Source: JAAYCI01 sp964369525
GTDB taxonomy: Bacteria; Bacillota; Clostridia; Oscillospirales; Ruminococcaceae
Assembly (NCBI GenBank): GCA_964369525.1
Contig: CAYJEW010000015.1
Coordinates: 1-46,932 of the forward strand
Direction: 5' to 3'
DNA: 46,932 nt
Every line of letters starts with the position of its first letter. Positions within the stretch are counted from its first letter, which is position 1. Shown one piece after another: positions 40,960-46,932 of the stretch. A program made the position numbers and the translations under genes. Below the pieces are notes generated by a model. The model was not told the DNA's origin. It worked only from the letters and a program-made list of their open reading frames with translations, and did no database searches.

Positions 40960-42105
40960 TTAGCGCAGGTTGTCTAGCTCGTATGGCATAATAACACGGC
41001 GAATAACAATATTTAGCATATCATGGTTGCGATAAAGATCAATAATCTCGCCGGTGCCGAATATTTCTACAATGGGACGCATGGGGTATTCAATATTTAC
41101 CACCTGTCCACGCTGCCCGGTAGACAGCTCTACCCAGCAGTATAGTGGGTATGGGGCTAAGCGATGAACCAAAGCCATTACAGCGTTGTAATCAAACATG
41201 GTATCGCTACCGCCCATTATAAACTCCAGTGCTTCAGAGGGTGGCATTGGCTGGCGGTGTGGGCGGTGGGAAGTTAAAGCGTCGTATACATCGGCTACGG
41301 CAATAATGCGGCTCCAAAGCGGTATCTGCTCACCCTTAAGTCCCTTGGGATATCCTGCACCATCGGGCCGCTCGTGGTGAAACAGCACCGCGCGCCAAAG
41401 CTCTTCGTTGCCATAAGAAGAGCGTAGAATGTATGATGCGCCATAGTGCGGATGCATCTGCATTATAGCGTGTTCTTCGTTGGTTAGAGGAGTGGGTTTA
41501 TGGAGAATTTCGGCAGGAATAGAAGCTTTGCCAATGTCATGTAGAATAGCAGCCAGGCCAAGGCGGGTAAGCTGGCGGCCGGAGATGCCCATTTGTAAGC
41601 CGATAGACATGGAAAGTATTGCCACACTTAAAGAATGGTGGTAAGTGTATTCATCAAAGCTTTTAATCTCGGCAATGCTAACCTGTGCACCGCGTGTTCG
41701 CCGAAGCACATTTAAAAGCATTTCCACAAGGCCTTCCACATGGTGGAGTTCTTTGCCATCACCCAAAATACCGCCCTCGGCAAAATTGGCGTTTGAAAAC
41801 AGCGACGTGAGGGTGGATATAGAATCTTTGCGCAGCCAGTCGGCTAAAAGTGGGGCAGGGCGTTTAAGCGAGCGCGGGGTGATTCTTTGGCGGCCCTGCA
41901 GTGGGCGCGCAGGCATAGGTTTTTCTTGTTGTGGGCGTATTACATATACCTGTGTAATCCCGAGCCTGTATAGGCGGGTTATGGTGGCGGATGTAAGCAC
42001 ATTGCCGGCGCGAAGTAAAGAGATAGCGGCTCTACTTTTAGAGGACGACACATCGCGGGCCAGCACCATGCCGGGCTGAAGGTTTTCGATAGATATTAGT
42101 TTCAT
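40960..42105 (-). CDS. HD-GYP domain protein, c-di-GMP phosphodiesterase
   Basis: A 381-residue signalling protein. An N-terminal domain (about 1-60, LISIENLQPGMVLARDV... RLYRLGITQVYVI) of DUF3391-like type is followed by a basic linker and the HD-GYP domain from about 150: HHSLSVAI (156-157 His pair), HDIGK (189-193), HPHYGASYIL and HHERPDGAGYP (243-253), all metal and substrate motifs intact. Such enzymes hydrolyse c-di-GMP, which governs motility versus sessility. The ATG at 42105 has GAGGAT upstream; a longer start at 42189 is unsupported. Transcribed towards the flagellar operon. Confidence 0.93.
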   Translation of the reverse strand: MKLISIENLQPGMVLARDVSSSKSRAAISLLRAGNVLTSATITRLYRLGITQVYVIRPQQEKPMPARPLQGRQRITPRSLKRPAPLLADWLRKDSISTLTSLFSNANFAEGGILGDGKELHHVEGLVEMLLNVLRRTRGAQVSIAEIKSFDEYTYHHSLSVAILSMSIGLQMGISGRQLTRLGLAAILHDIGKASIPAEILHKPTPLTNEEHAIMQMHPHYGASYILRSSYGNEELWRAVLFHHERPDGAGYPKGLKGEQIPLWSRIIAVADVYDALTSHRPHRQPMPPSEALEFIMGGSDTMFDYNAVMALVHRLAPYPLYCWVELSTGQRGQVVNIEYPMRPIVEIFGTGEIIDLYRNHDMLNIVIRRVIMPYELDNLR

Positions 42106-42127
42106 AGGTAGTATCCTCGCTGATATT

Positions 42128-42156
42128 ATTATAGCATAATAATATTTTTTTGCGAA
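42128..42156 (-). promoter_or_regulatory. Sigma-A promoter of the HD-GYP gene, with palindrome over the -10
   Basis: On the minus strand, TTCGCA (42151-42156), 17-bp spacer, extended -10 TGC-TATAAT (42128-42133). A perfect 10-bp inverted repeat (42123-42145, ATATTATTAT/ATAATAATAT) covers it, although its low complexity lessens its meaning. Confidence 0.65.
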
Positions 42157-42233
42157 GAAAATTTGATGTGGCATGCGAAACAAATGCATAGGCGGCGAAT
42201 TGCAACAAAAGGATAAATGTATTGTATAAACGC

Positions 42234-42270
42234 AAAAAATCCTGTGTAGCAGGTGCTACACAGGATTTTA
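42234..42270 (-). terminator. Terminator of the CoA-transferase operon
   Basis: 15-bp perfect stem AAAATCCTGTGTAGC with GCTACACAGGATTTT, 4-nt loop, T-run on the minus strand, starting 10 bp after the subunit B stop. Confidence 0.9.
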
Positions 42271-42279
42271 AAGCATTGC

Positions 42280-42954
42280 TTAGAAGTTCATCTGCTTTAC
42301 ATCGTCGGGTACGATGAGGTTTGCGCCAGTAGCGGCACGAATCTCGTCGATGGTGAAAGCGGGGTTGTACTCTTGCAGTACAACGCCTTTGAAGTCGGGG
42401 TCGATGGTCATAACGCCCATCTCGGTAACAATAAGGTCTACACAGTTTACAGCGGTAAACGGCAGCGAGCATTTGGTAAGAATTTTATGGTTGCCTTTAG
42501 CGGTGTGCTCCATAGCAACGATAACCTTCTTTGCGCCAACAACAAGGTCCATAGCGCCGCCCATGCCGGGAAGACGTTTGCCTGGGATAATCCAGTTGGA
42601 CAGGTTGCCCTCTTGGTCTACCTCTAGAGCGCCAAGGATGGTGGCGTCGATGTGGCCGCCACGGATAAGGCCAAAGCTAACTGCGCTGTCGATATAAGCG
42701 CCGCCAAGGCCGGCCAAAGCGGGCGAGCCGCCTGCGTCTACAGCCCAGTAAGGCTCTGCGGGGTTTGCATCGTCGGGTTTGATAACGCCAATAATGCCGT
42801 TCTCAGCTTCTAGTGTTAGCTCAACACCTTCGGGAAGGTAACCGGGAATTAGGGTGGGAAGGCCGATGCCTAGGTTCACCACATCTCCGTCTTTCAACTC
42901 TTGAGCAACGCGAGCTGCAATAAAACCTTTTACATTGTCTTTATCAAAAGTCAT
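42280..42954 (-). CDS. 3-oxoacid CoA-transferase subunit B
   Basis: Beta subunit of a family I CoA-transferase (ScoB/AtoA-like). The catalytic glutamate is in EAENGIIGVIKP after VNLGIGLPTLIPGYLP, and GGAMDLVVGAKKVIVAMEHTAKGNHKILTKCSLPFTAVNCVDLIVTEMGV is a classic run for the family. 224 residues. It transfers CoA between acyl-CoA and acetoacetate or a similar acid. It follows subunit A by 3 bp and is the last gene of the operon. The precise acid substrate cannot be told from sequence. Confidence 0.93.
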   Translation of the reverse strand: MTFDKDNVKGFIAARVAQELKDGDVVNLGIGLPTLIPGYLPEGVELTLEAENGIIGVIKPDDANPAEPYWAVDAGGSPALAGLGGAYIDSAVSFGLIRGGHIDATILGALEVDQEGNLSNWIIPGKRLPGMGGAMDLVVGAKKVIVAMEHTAKGNHKILTKCSLPFTAVNCVDLIVTEMGVMTIDPDFKGVVLQEYNPAFTIDEIRAATGANLIVPDDVKQMNF

Positions 42955-42957
42955 TGT

Positions 42958-43647
42958 TTATGCCTCCTCACTTGCAATATAGTCAACCAAAATGCGGGAA
43001 GTAATTACATCCTCAGGTGCAATTTCGCCCGGCTCAACAAGGTTTACAGCTTCTGCAACAACGGTGGTTGCTGCGGTTGCCATCATCTCGCTGAAGGTAC
43101 GCTGGGTACCTTTGTACCAAACGTTGCCCATCTTGTCTACTTTGTAGCCGCAAACAAGAGCAAAGTCGGCGCGAAGGGGTTTTTCCAGCAGGTAGCGACG
43201 GCCTTCAACCTCGATTACGCGGTCTACGTGCCATGCTTCTTCGATGATAGTGCCAAAGCCTGTGGGGGTGAGAACGCCGCCAAGGCCTGCGCCTGCTGCG
43301 CGAATCATCTCTACAAAAGAGCCTTGGGGAATAAGGGTAACATCAAGTGTGCCCTCGTTCATGCGCTTGCCAACTTCGGGGTTAAGACCCACGTGTGTGG
43401 CAATAATTTTTGTAACCTGACCGCTGCTGATAAGCTTTGCAACGCCCCAGTCTACTTCGCCTTCGGGACCGGCGGGCTTGGAAGCGTCGTTGCAGATAAG
43501 GGTAAGGTTGCCTGTGCCCAGTTTGTGAAGCTCTTCGATAACTTTATGAGGGTTGCCCACGCCCATAAAGCCACCAACCATGATAGACGCGCCCTCAGGA
43601 ATTAGAGCAGCTGCATCTTTTGGTGTAACAATTTTTGCTTTTCCCAT
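42958..43647 (-). CDS. 3-oxoacid CoA-transferase subunit A
   Basis: Alpha subunit (ScoA/AtoD-like), 229 residues. The start GKAKIVTPKDAAALIPEGASIMVGGFMGVGNPHKVIEEL carries the GGFxxxGxP signature, and VDWGVAKLISSGQVTKIIATHVGLNPE and EMIRAAGAGLGGVLTPTGFGT are typical. Heterodimerises with the next gene. Thiolase lies upstream, fitting acetoacetyl-CoA or butyrate metabolism. Confidence 0.93.
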   Translation of the reverse strand: MGKAKIVTPKDAAALIPEGASIMVGGFMGVGNPHKVIEELHKLGTGNLTLICNDASKPAGPEGEVDWGVAKLISSGQVTKIIATHVGLNPEVGKRMNEGTLDVTLIPQGSFVEMIRAAGAGLGGVLTPTGFGTIIEEAWHVDRVIEVEGRRYLLEKPLRADFALVCGYKVDKMGNVWYKGTQRTFSEMMATAATTVVAEAVNLVEPGEIAPEDVITSRILVDYIASEEA

Positions 43648-43704
43648 TAGTAACCTCCGTCAAAATATTGAGCCTTCTGCGGTTAGCAGAAGTATCATAA
43701 CAAC

Positions 43705-44886
43705 TTAAACCTTCTCAAAGATAGAAGCAATACCCATGCCGCCGCCAATGCACAAGGTGGCAAGGCCTTTTTTGGCCTCGGGGCGTTTTTGCATCTCGTG
43801 AAGAAGTGTAACAATAATGCGCGCGCCCGAGCAGCCGATGGGATGGCCAAGAGCAATTGCGCCGCCGTTTACGTTAAGTTTTGCGCTGTCGAAGCCAAGC
43901 TCTTTGCCAACTGCACATGCCTGAGCGGCAAAAGCTTCGTTGGCTTCGTACAAGTCAAGGTCTTCGGTTTTCAGGTTTGCAGCAGCCATAGCTTTTTGGC
44001 TGGCAACTATCGGGCCTGCACCCATGATGGAGGGGTCTAGGCCGCTTTGGCCCCAGCTTACAATCTTTGCCATAGGCTTCAGGTTGTATTTTTTAACAGC
44101 TTCGCCGCTGGCCAGAATGATAGCTGCAGCGCCGTCGTTGATGCCGGAGGCATTGGCTGCGGTTACTGTGCCGCCGTCTTTTTTGAAGGCGGGTTTCAGA
44201 GCCGACATTTTTTCCATTGTGGTGGCACGGGGATGCTCGTCTGTGTCAAACATAACGGTGGCTTTTTTCTGTTTTATTTCAACAGGCACAATTTCGTCTT
44301 TCAAACGGCCGGAAGAAACAGCAGCAGCGGCTTTTTCTTGCGAAGAAAGCGCGAATTTGTCTTGGTCTTCACGGGTAACGCTCCATTTTTCGGCTACGTT
44401 TTCGGCTGTGATACCCATGTGGTATTGGTTATATACATCCCACAGGCCATCAACAATCATGGTGTCAACAGTTTTGCTGTCGCCCATGCGAGCGCCCCAG
44501 CGAGCGGTGGGCAGCACGTATGGCGAGGACGACATGTTCTCAGCGCCGCCTGCGGCAACAATTTCAGCGTCGCCTGCCATAATGGCGCGAGCGCCGTCAA
44601 CAACAGCTTTCATGCCCGAGCCGCAAACAGCGCCAACGGTGGTGGCAAAAACGGTTTCGGGAATGCCGGCTTTCATCATAACCTGACGAGCTGGGTTTTG
44701 GCCAAGGCCGCCGGTTAGTACACAACCAAAATATACTTCGTCTACTTGGTCGGCAGACACGCCTGCGCGCTTCATAGCTTCGCTAAGAGCTGTGGCGCCC
44801 AGTTCTACTGCAGGAACATCTTTCAGGCTACCGCCAAATGTGCCTATAGCAGTACGGCAGCAGTTTACTACAAATACTTCTTTCAT
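43705..44886 (-). CDS. Acetyl-CoA C-acetyltransferase (thiolase)
   Basis: Joins two acetyl-CoA to acetoacetyl-CoA, or the reverse. All catalytic residues are present: acylated Cys in VGAVCGSGMKAVVDGARA (about 89), His in ALGHPIGCSGARI (about 350), second Cys in GLATLCIGGGMGIASIF (about 379), and NEAFAAQACAV. 393 residues, standard. AAGGAGGCTTTTTGGT precedes the ATG. Upstream of CoA-transferase A, 57 bp away. Confidence 0.94.
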   Translation of the reverse strand: MKEVFVVNCCRTAIGTFGGSLKDVPAVELGATALSEAMKRAGVSADQVDEVYFGCVLTGGLGQNPARQVMMKAGIPETVFATTVGAVCGSGMKAVVDGARAIMAGDAEIVAAGGAENMSSSPYVLPTARWGARMGDSKTVDTMIVDGLWDVYNQYHMGITAENVAEKWSVTREDQDKFALSSQEKAAAAVSSGRLKDEIVPVEIKQKKATVMFDTDEHPRATTMEKMSALKPAFKKDGGTVTAANASGINDGAAAIILASGEAVKKYNLKPMAKIVSWGQSGLDPSIMGAGPIVASQKAMAAANLKTEDLDLYEANEAFAAQACAVGKELGFDSAKLNVNGGAIALGHPIGCSGARIIVTLLHEMQKRPEAKKGLATLCIGGGMGIASIFEKV

Positions 44887-44952
44887 ACCAAAAAGCCTCC
44901 TTAGAATTTTGAATAATATAATAAAATTTTAATACATCTACACATAACGCAG

Positions 44953-44992
44953 CCTGCTGCCGAGCAAACAGAACACTGCTTGGCAGCAGAGC
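44953..44992. repeat. Hairpin-forming inverted repeat upstream of the thiolase gene
   Basis: CTGCTGCCGAGCA and TGCTTGGCAGCAG (13-bp arms, one G-T pair), 10-nt spacer, between the oxidoreductase and the thiolase. No T-run in either direction. Its arms echo the GCTGCC/GGCAGC hairpins at 6370, 12482 and 23138. Confidence 0.55.
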
Positions 44993-45025
44993 CGCTAAAG
45001 TATACAAAAAATAATAACTACATTA

Positions 45026-46048
45026 CTATACATTAGGTAGGTCGAACATGTCAAGATTGCTTATATTGGCTTTACATTTGCCGTCTTCGATGCTTTTAAC
45101 AACATTAACAACCATTGCGTTTACGGGGGTGGCAACGCCGGCTGCCTTACCTGCTGCAACAACAGCACCGTTAATGGCGTCAATTTCGGTTTTACGGCCT
45201 TTTTCAAGGTCTTGCAGCATGGAAGCGCGCAGCGCACGGTGTGGAGTAAATGCGGTGCGGTATATCATAGAAGCGGTATCAAATTTTGCTTGGTCGCCCG
45301 GCTCAAAATGTAGCACGGGAACAAGGTCTAGCCCTTGGATAGGCTCCATTTTAACGCCGCTTGCCTTGGAAACATTAATGCACTCGTTGGCAATAAACTT
45401 CACACAGTCAAGCGCTTTGTCGTCGTCCATTACATCGCCAAAGGTGCCACCAATGCAAGCAGACATACCGCTGAATGTAGCGTTAATCATAAGTTTGGTC
45501 CAGCGAACGCCCATGAGGTTTTCCAGCACATGGGTGGGGCACATGCACTCTAAAATGGCTTTCACTTCGTCCATCTCAGGGGTGATTTTGCCATCCACAC
45601 GGCCAAGGTCGAATGACATGCTTGAAGTTTCGGAGGTAAGCTCGGACACACCGGGGCCTTTGAAGGTTGCACCCCAGCTAACAGGGCAGCCCATTACGCG
45701 GTCGATGCCGTAAACGTCTACCAAAGCGGGCTCGGGCAGGCCGTTTTGCAGTGTGCAGATAATAGTTTTATCGTGAATGTGGCCCTCAAGAGCTTTAATT
45801 GCAGACTCGTTGTAGGTTTGCTTCACCATAAAGAAGATAAGGTCGTACTCTCCCTCGATGGTATCGGGGGTGTAGGCCTTTACAGGTGCTGAAAATTCGG
45901 TAAAACCAATAACCTGAGCGCCTTTTTCGTTAAGAGCGTTTACGTGGTCTTCGTAAACGTCGATCAGGTCAATTTGTTTACCGGCCTTGGAGATGTATGC
46001 ACCTAAAATAGTACCAAGAGAACCTGCTCCCATAATTGCAGTACGCAT
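45026..46048 (-). CDS. Ketopantoate reductase-family oxidoreductase
   Basis: A 340-residue NAD(P)-dependent oxidoreductase of the PanE/ApbA family. Rossmann motif MRTAIMGAGSLGTILGAYI at the start; the catalytic Lys is in WTKLMINATFSG, and the C-terminal KTEIDAINGAVVAAGKAAGVATPVN is characteristic. In PanE the pattern is KLxxNxxxN; the second Asn is Ser here. With thiolase and CoA-transferase downstream, a role in short-chain acyl or keto-acid metabolism is more likely than pantothenate synthesis, an inference. ATG 46048 with AAGGAGGAA; an upstream ATG (46159) has no ribosome site. Confidence 0.8.
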   Translation of the reverse strand: MRTAIMGAGSLGTILGAYISKAGKQIDLIDVYEDHVNALNEKGAQVIGFTEFSAPVKAYTPDTIEGEYDLIFFMVKQTYNESAIKALEGHIHDKTIICTLQNGLPEPALVDVYGIDRVMGCPVSWGATFKGPGVSELTSETSSMSFDLGRVDGKITPEMDEVKAILECMCPTHVLENLMGVRWTKLMINATFSGMSACIGGTFGDVMDDDKALDCVKFIANECINVSKASGVKMEPIQGLDLVPVLHFEPGDQAKFDTASMIYRTAFTPHRALRASMLQDLEKGRKTEIDAINGAVVAAGKAAGVATPVNAMVVNVVKSIEDGKCKANISNLDMFDLPNV

Positions 46049-46250
46049 AGAAAATTCCTCCTTGTGTGCGCATATAGCAATGCGCCATGTTTTAGGTATA
46101 CGATATAATACGAAGAACCCAGAAATTGCGAAACTAAGTACCCTGCAATCAGCATGCAAACTGCATTTTTTCTTGCGCTGTGGTGTAAATAAATTAATGG
46201 GTTTAACGGTAACTATGGCAGCACAAAATTCACGCCGATGAGTGCGGGCC
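46049..46250 (-). other. About 200-nt untranslated leader of the oxidoreductase gene
   Basis: The stretch between the promoter at 46258-46287 and the ATG at 46048. I see no recognised riboswitch, T-box or strong hairpin in it; with the promoter and the terminator at 46371 it accounts for the 385-bp gene-free region up to 46433. Confidence 0.5.
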
Positions 46251-46257
46251 AGCTATA

Positions 46258-46287
46258 ATTATATAATGTGTGATTGTATAGTGTCAA
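46258..46287 (-). promoter_or_regulatory. Consensus sigma-A promoter of the oxidoreductase-thiolase-CoA-transferase operon
   Basis: On the minus strand, perfect TTGACA (46282-46287), 18-bp spacer, perfect TATAAT (46258-46263). Confidence 0.85.
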
Positions 46288-46365
46288 TGCAAGAATGGGG
46301 CATGCACCTTACAAGAAAAACAGGATAGTTTTAGTACATCTGCCTAATAAGAAAAATGAGCAGAT

Positions 46366-46410
46366 AAAAAGGCCAAAACACACCGGTGAAGTAGCGGTGC
46401 GTTTTGGCCG
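46366..46410 (-). terminator. Terminator of the monooxygenase gene
   Basis: GGCCAAAAC.CACCG paired with CGGTG.GTTTTGGCC (one mismatch, 9-nt loop); on the minus strand TTTTT follows. Downstream of the gene at 46434. Confidence 0.85.
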
Positions 46411-46433
46411 GTAGCAGCAGTTAGCTGTGAAAA

Positions 46434-46727
46434 TCAGTCGATTTCAACAGGTAGCGCGAGGGTAAGCTCGCTGTCTTTGGCCATCATGGGTGCACACTGT
46501 GGTAGTAGGGTGGTGAAGTGTTCGGATGCGTTGTGGGTTTTAATGGCTTCGCTGTCGCGCCATCCCTCTAAAAATATAAGGTGGGTGTTGTCTTTTTTGT
46601 TTACATGCAGGTCGTAAAAAACATTGCCGTCTTCGGCGCGGCTTTTTTGAACAAGTTCCTTTAATATTGGCATAGCATCGTTTACACATTCGGGTTTAAG
46701 ATAAAGATTTGCAATAATTTTAATCAT
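46434..46727 (-). CDS. Antibiotic-biosynthesis-monooxygenase (ABM) domain protein
   Basis: A 97-residue ferredoxin-like protein of the YgiN/ABM type: IKIIANLYLKPECVNDAMPILKELVQKSRAEDGNVFYDLHVNKKDNTHLIFLEGW, then SEAIKTHNASEHFTTLLPQC. Members act on quinols, haem or aromatic compounds, or have unclear roles; this one could be a quinol monooxygenase or scavenger. ATG 46727 with AGGAGGTAT; an upstream start (46826) has no ribosome site. Own promoter and terminator. Confidence 0.82.
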   Translation of the reverse strand: MIKIIANLYLKPECVNDAMPILKELVQKSRAEDGNVFYDLHVNKKDNTHLIFLEGWRDSEAIKTHNASEHFTTLLPQCAPMMAKDSELTLALPVEID

Positions 46728-46757
46728 AAAGGATACCTCCTGCGATTTTATGTATAT

Positions 46758-46786
46758 ATAGTACCTGCTTTTTGGGATAAAGTAAA
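46758..46786 (-). promoter_or_regulatory. Possible sigma-A promoter of the monooxygenase gene
   Basis: On the minus strand, TTTACT (46781-46786), 17-bp spacer, TACTAT (46758-46763), each 4 of 6 to consensus. Confidence 0.4.
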
Positions 46787-46850
46787 CATGGCTAGCCTTG
46801 CATTTTTGTAGGTGGTATATTATCATGTTATAAGCAGATAGAATTAATAT

Positions 46851-46926
46851 GGAAGCTTAGCTCAGCTGGTAGAGCACCTGCTTGACGTGCAGGGGGTCAG
46901 GGATTCGAGTTCCTTAGCTTCCACCA
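46851..46926 (+). tRNA. tRNA-Val (anticodon GAC)
   Basis: Complete cloverleaf: acceptor GGAAGCT with AGCTTCC; D-arm GCTC...GAGC; anticodon stem CCTGC/GCAGG with loop TTGACGT (GAC at 46884-46886); T-arm AGGGA-TTCGAGT-TCCTT; discriminator A and encoded CCA end. Confidence 0.95.
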
Positions 46927-46932
46927 TGTAAA

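Noticed and set aside
46049..46250. Riboswitch or T-box in the leader of the oxidoreductase gene
   Set aside because: I see no AGGGTGGNACC or other conserved core and no terminator-antiterminator pair.
1..46932. CRISPR array, prophage, insertion sequence or parS site
   Set aside because: No regularly spaced direct repeats, no transposase or integrase, no terminal repeats and no TGTTTCACGTGAAACA-like sequence.

Overview
The window is a Gram-positive flagellar biosynthesis locus, almost certainly from a motile anaerobe of the class Clostridia (Bacillota). Pointers are the B. subtilis-like order flgM-flgN-flgK-flgL-yviE-fliW-csrA and flgB-flgC-fliE-fliF...flhA-sigD, the FliY (CheC+FliN) switch protein, CheC/CheD, purine-rich Shine-Dalgarno sequences and frequent TTG/GTG starts. 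A thiolase/CoA-transferase block fits a fermentative anaerobe. Genus cannot be fixed from sequence alone.

Layout. (1) 51-1100, minus: a small Ala/Pro-rich protein and a Soj/ParA-type ATPase, from a strong sigma-A promoter with a palindrome over its -10. (2) 1276-6342, plus: late genes flgM, flgN-like, flgK, flgL, DUF6470/yviE, fliW and csrA, behind a sigma-28-like promoter, ended by a terminator. (3) 6449-7036, minus: an unrecognised, perhaps degenerate PilZ-like protein. (4) 7197-11241, plus: FliT/FlgN-like chaperone, an unusually long fliD with its own sigma-28-like promoter, and fliS, followed by two overlapping inverted repeats. (5) 11470-38925, plus: the large fla/che operon from a near-consensus sigma-A promoter: flgB flgC fliE fliF fliG fliH fliI fliJ fliK flgD, a TIGR02530-type gene, flgE flbD motA motB fliM fliY cheY fliO fliP fliQ fliR flhB flhA sigD flgF flgG cheC cheD fapA. 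(6) 38891-42133, minus: an AT-rich polytopic membrane protein downstream of an HD-GYP phosphodiesterase. (7) 42236-46287, minus: CoA-transferase B and A, thiolase and a ketopantoate-reductase-like oxidoreductase. (8) 46371-46786, minus: an ABM-fold monooxygenase. (9) 46851-46926, plus: tRNA-Val(GAC).

How it works together. Region 5 encodes the basal body, type III export gate and ATPase complex, hook, stator, C-ring and CheY dephosphorylation, plus sigma-28 itself. Sigma-28, held by FlgM until the hook is complete, then drives regions 2 and 4 (hook-filament junctions, cap, chaperones and the FliW-CsrA control of flagellin translation). Flagellin, cheA/W/B/R, flhF and flhG are not in the window.

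Most notable: flhB has an in-frame TAA exactly where a conserved tyrosine belongs, and the lost C-terminus is still readable for 43 codons after it. An apparent three-way-junction RNA lies upstream of flgE, a 23-bp hairpin lies between flgE and flbD, MotA carries about 50 extra residues in its first external loop, FlgD ends in a fibronectin type III domain, and flhF-flhG-cheBAW are absent between flhA and sigD.
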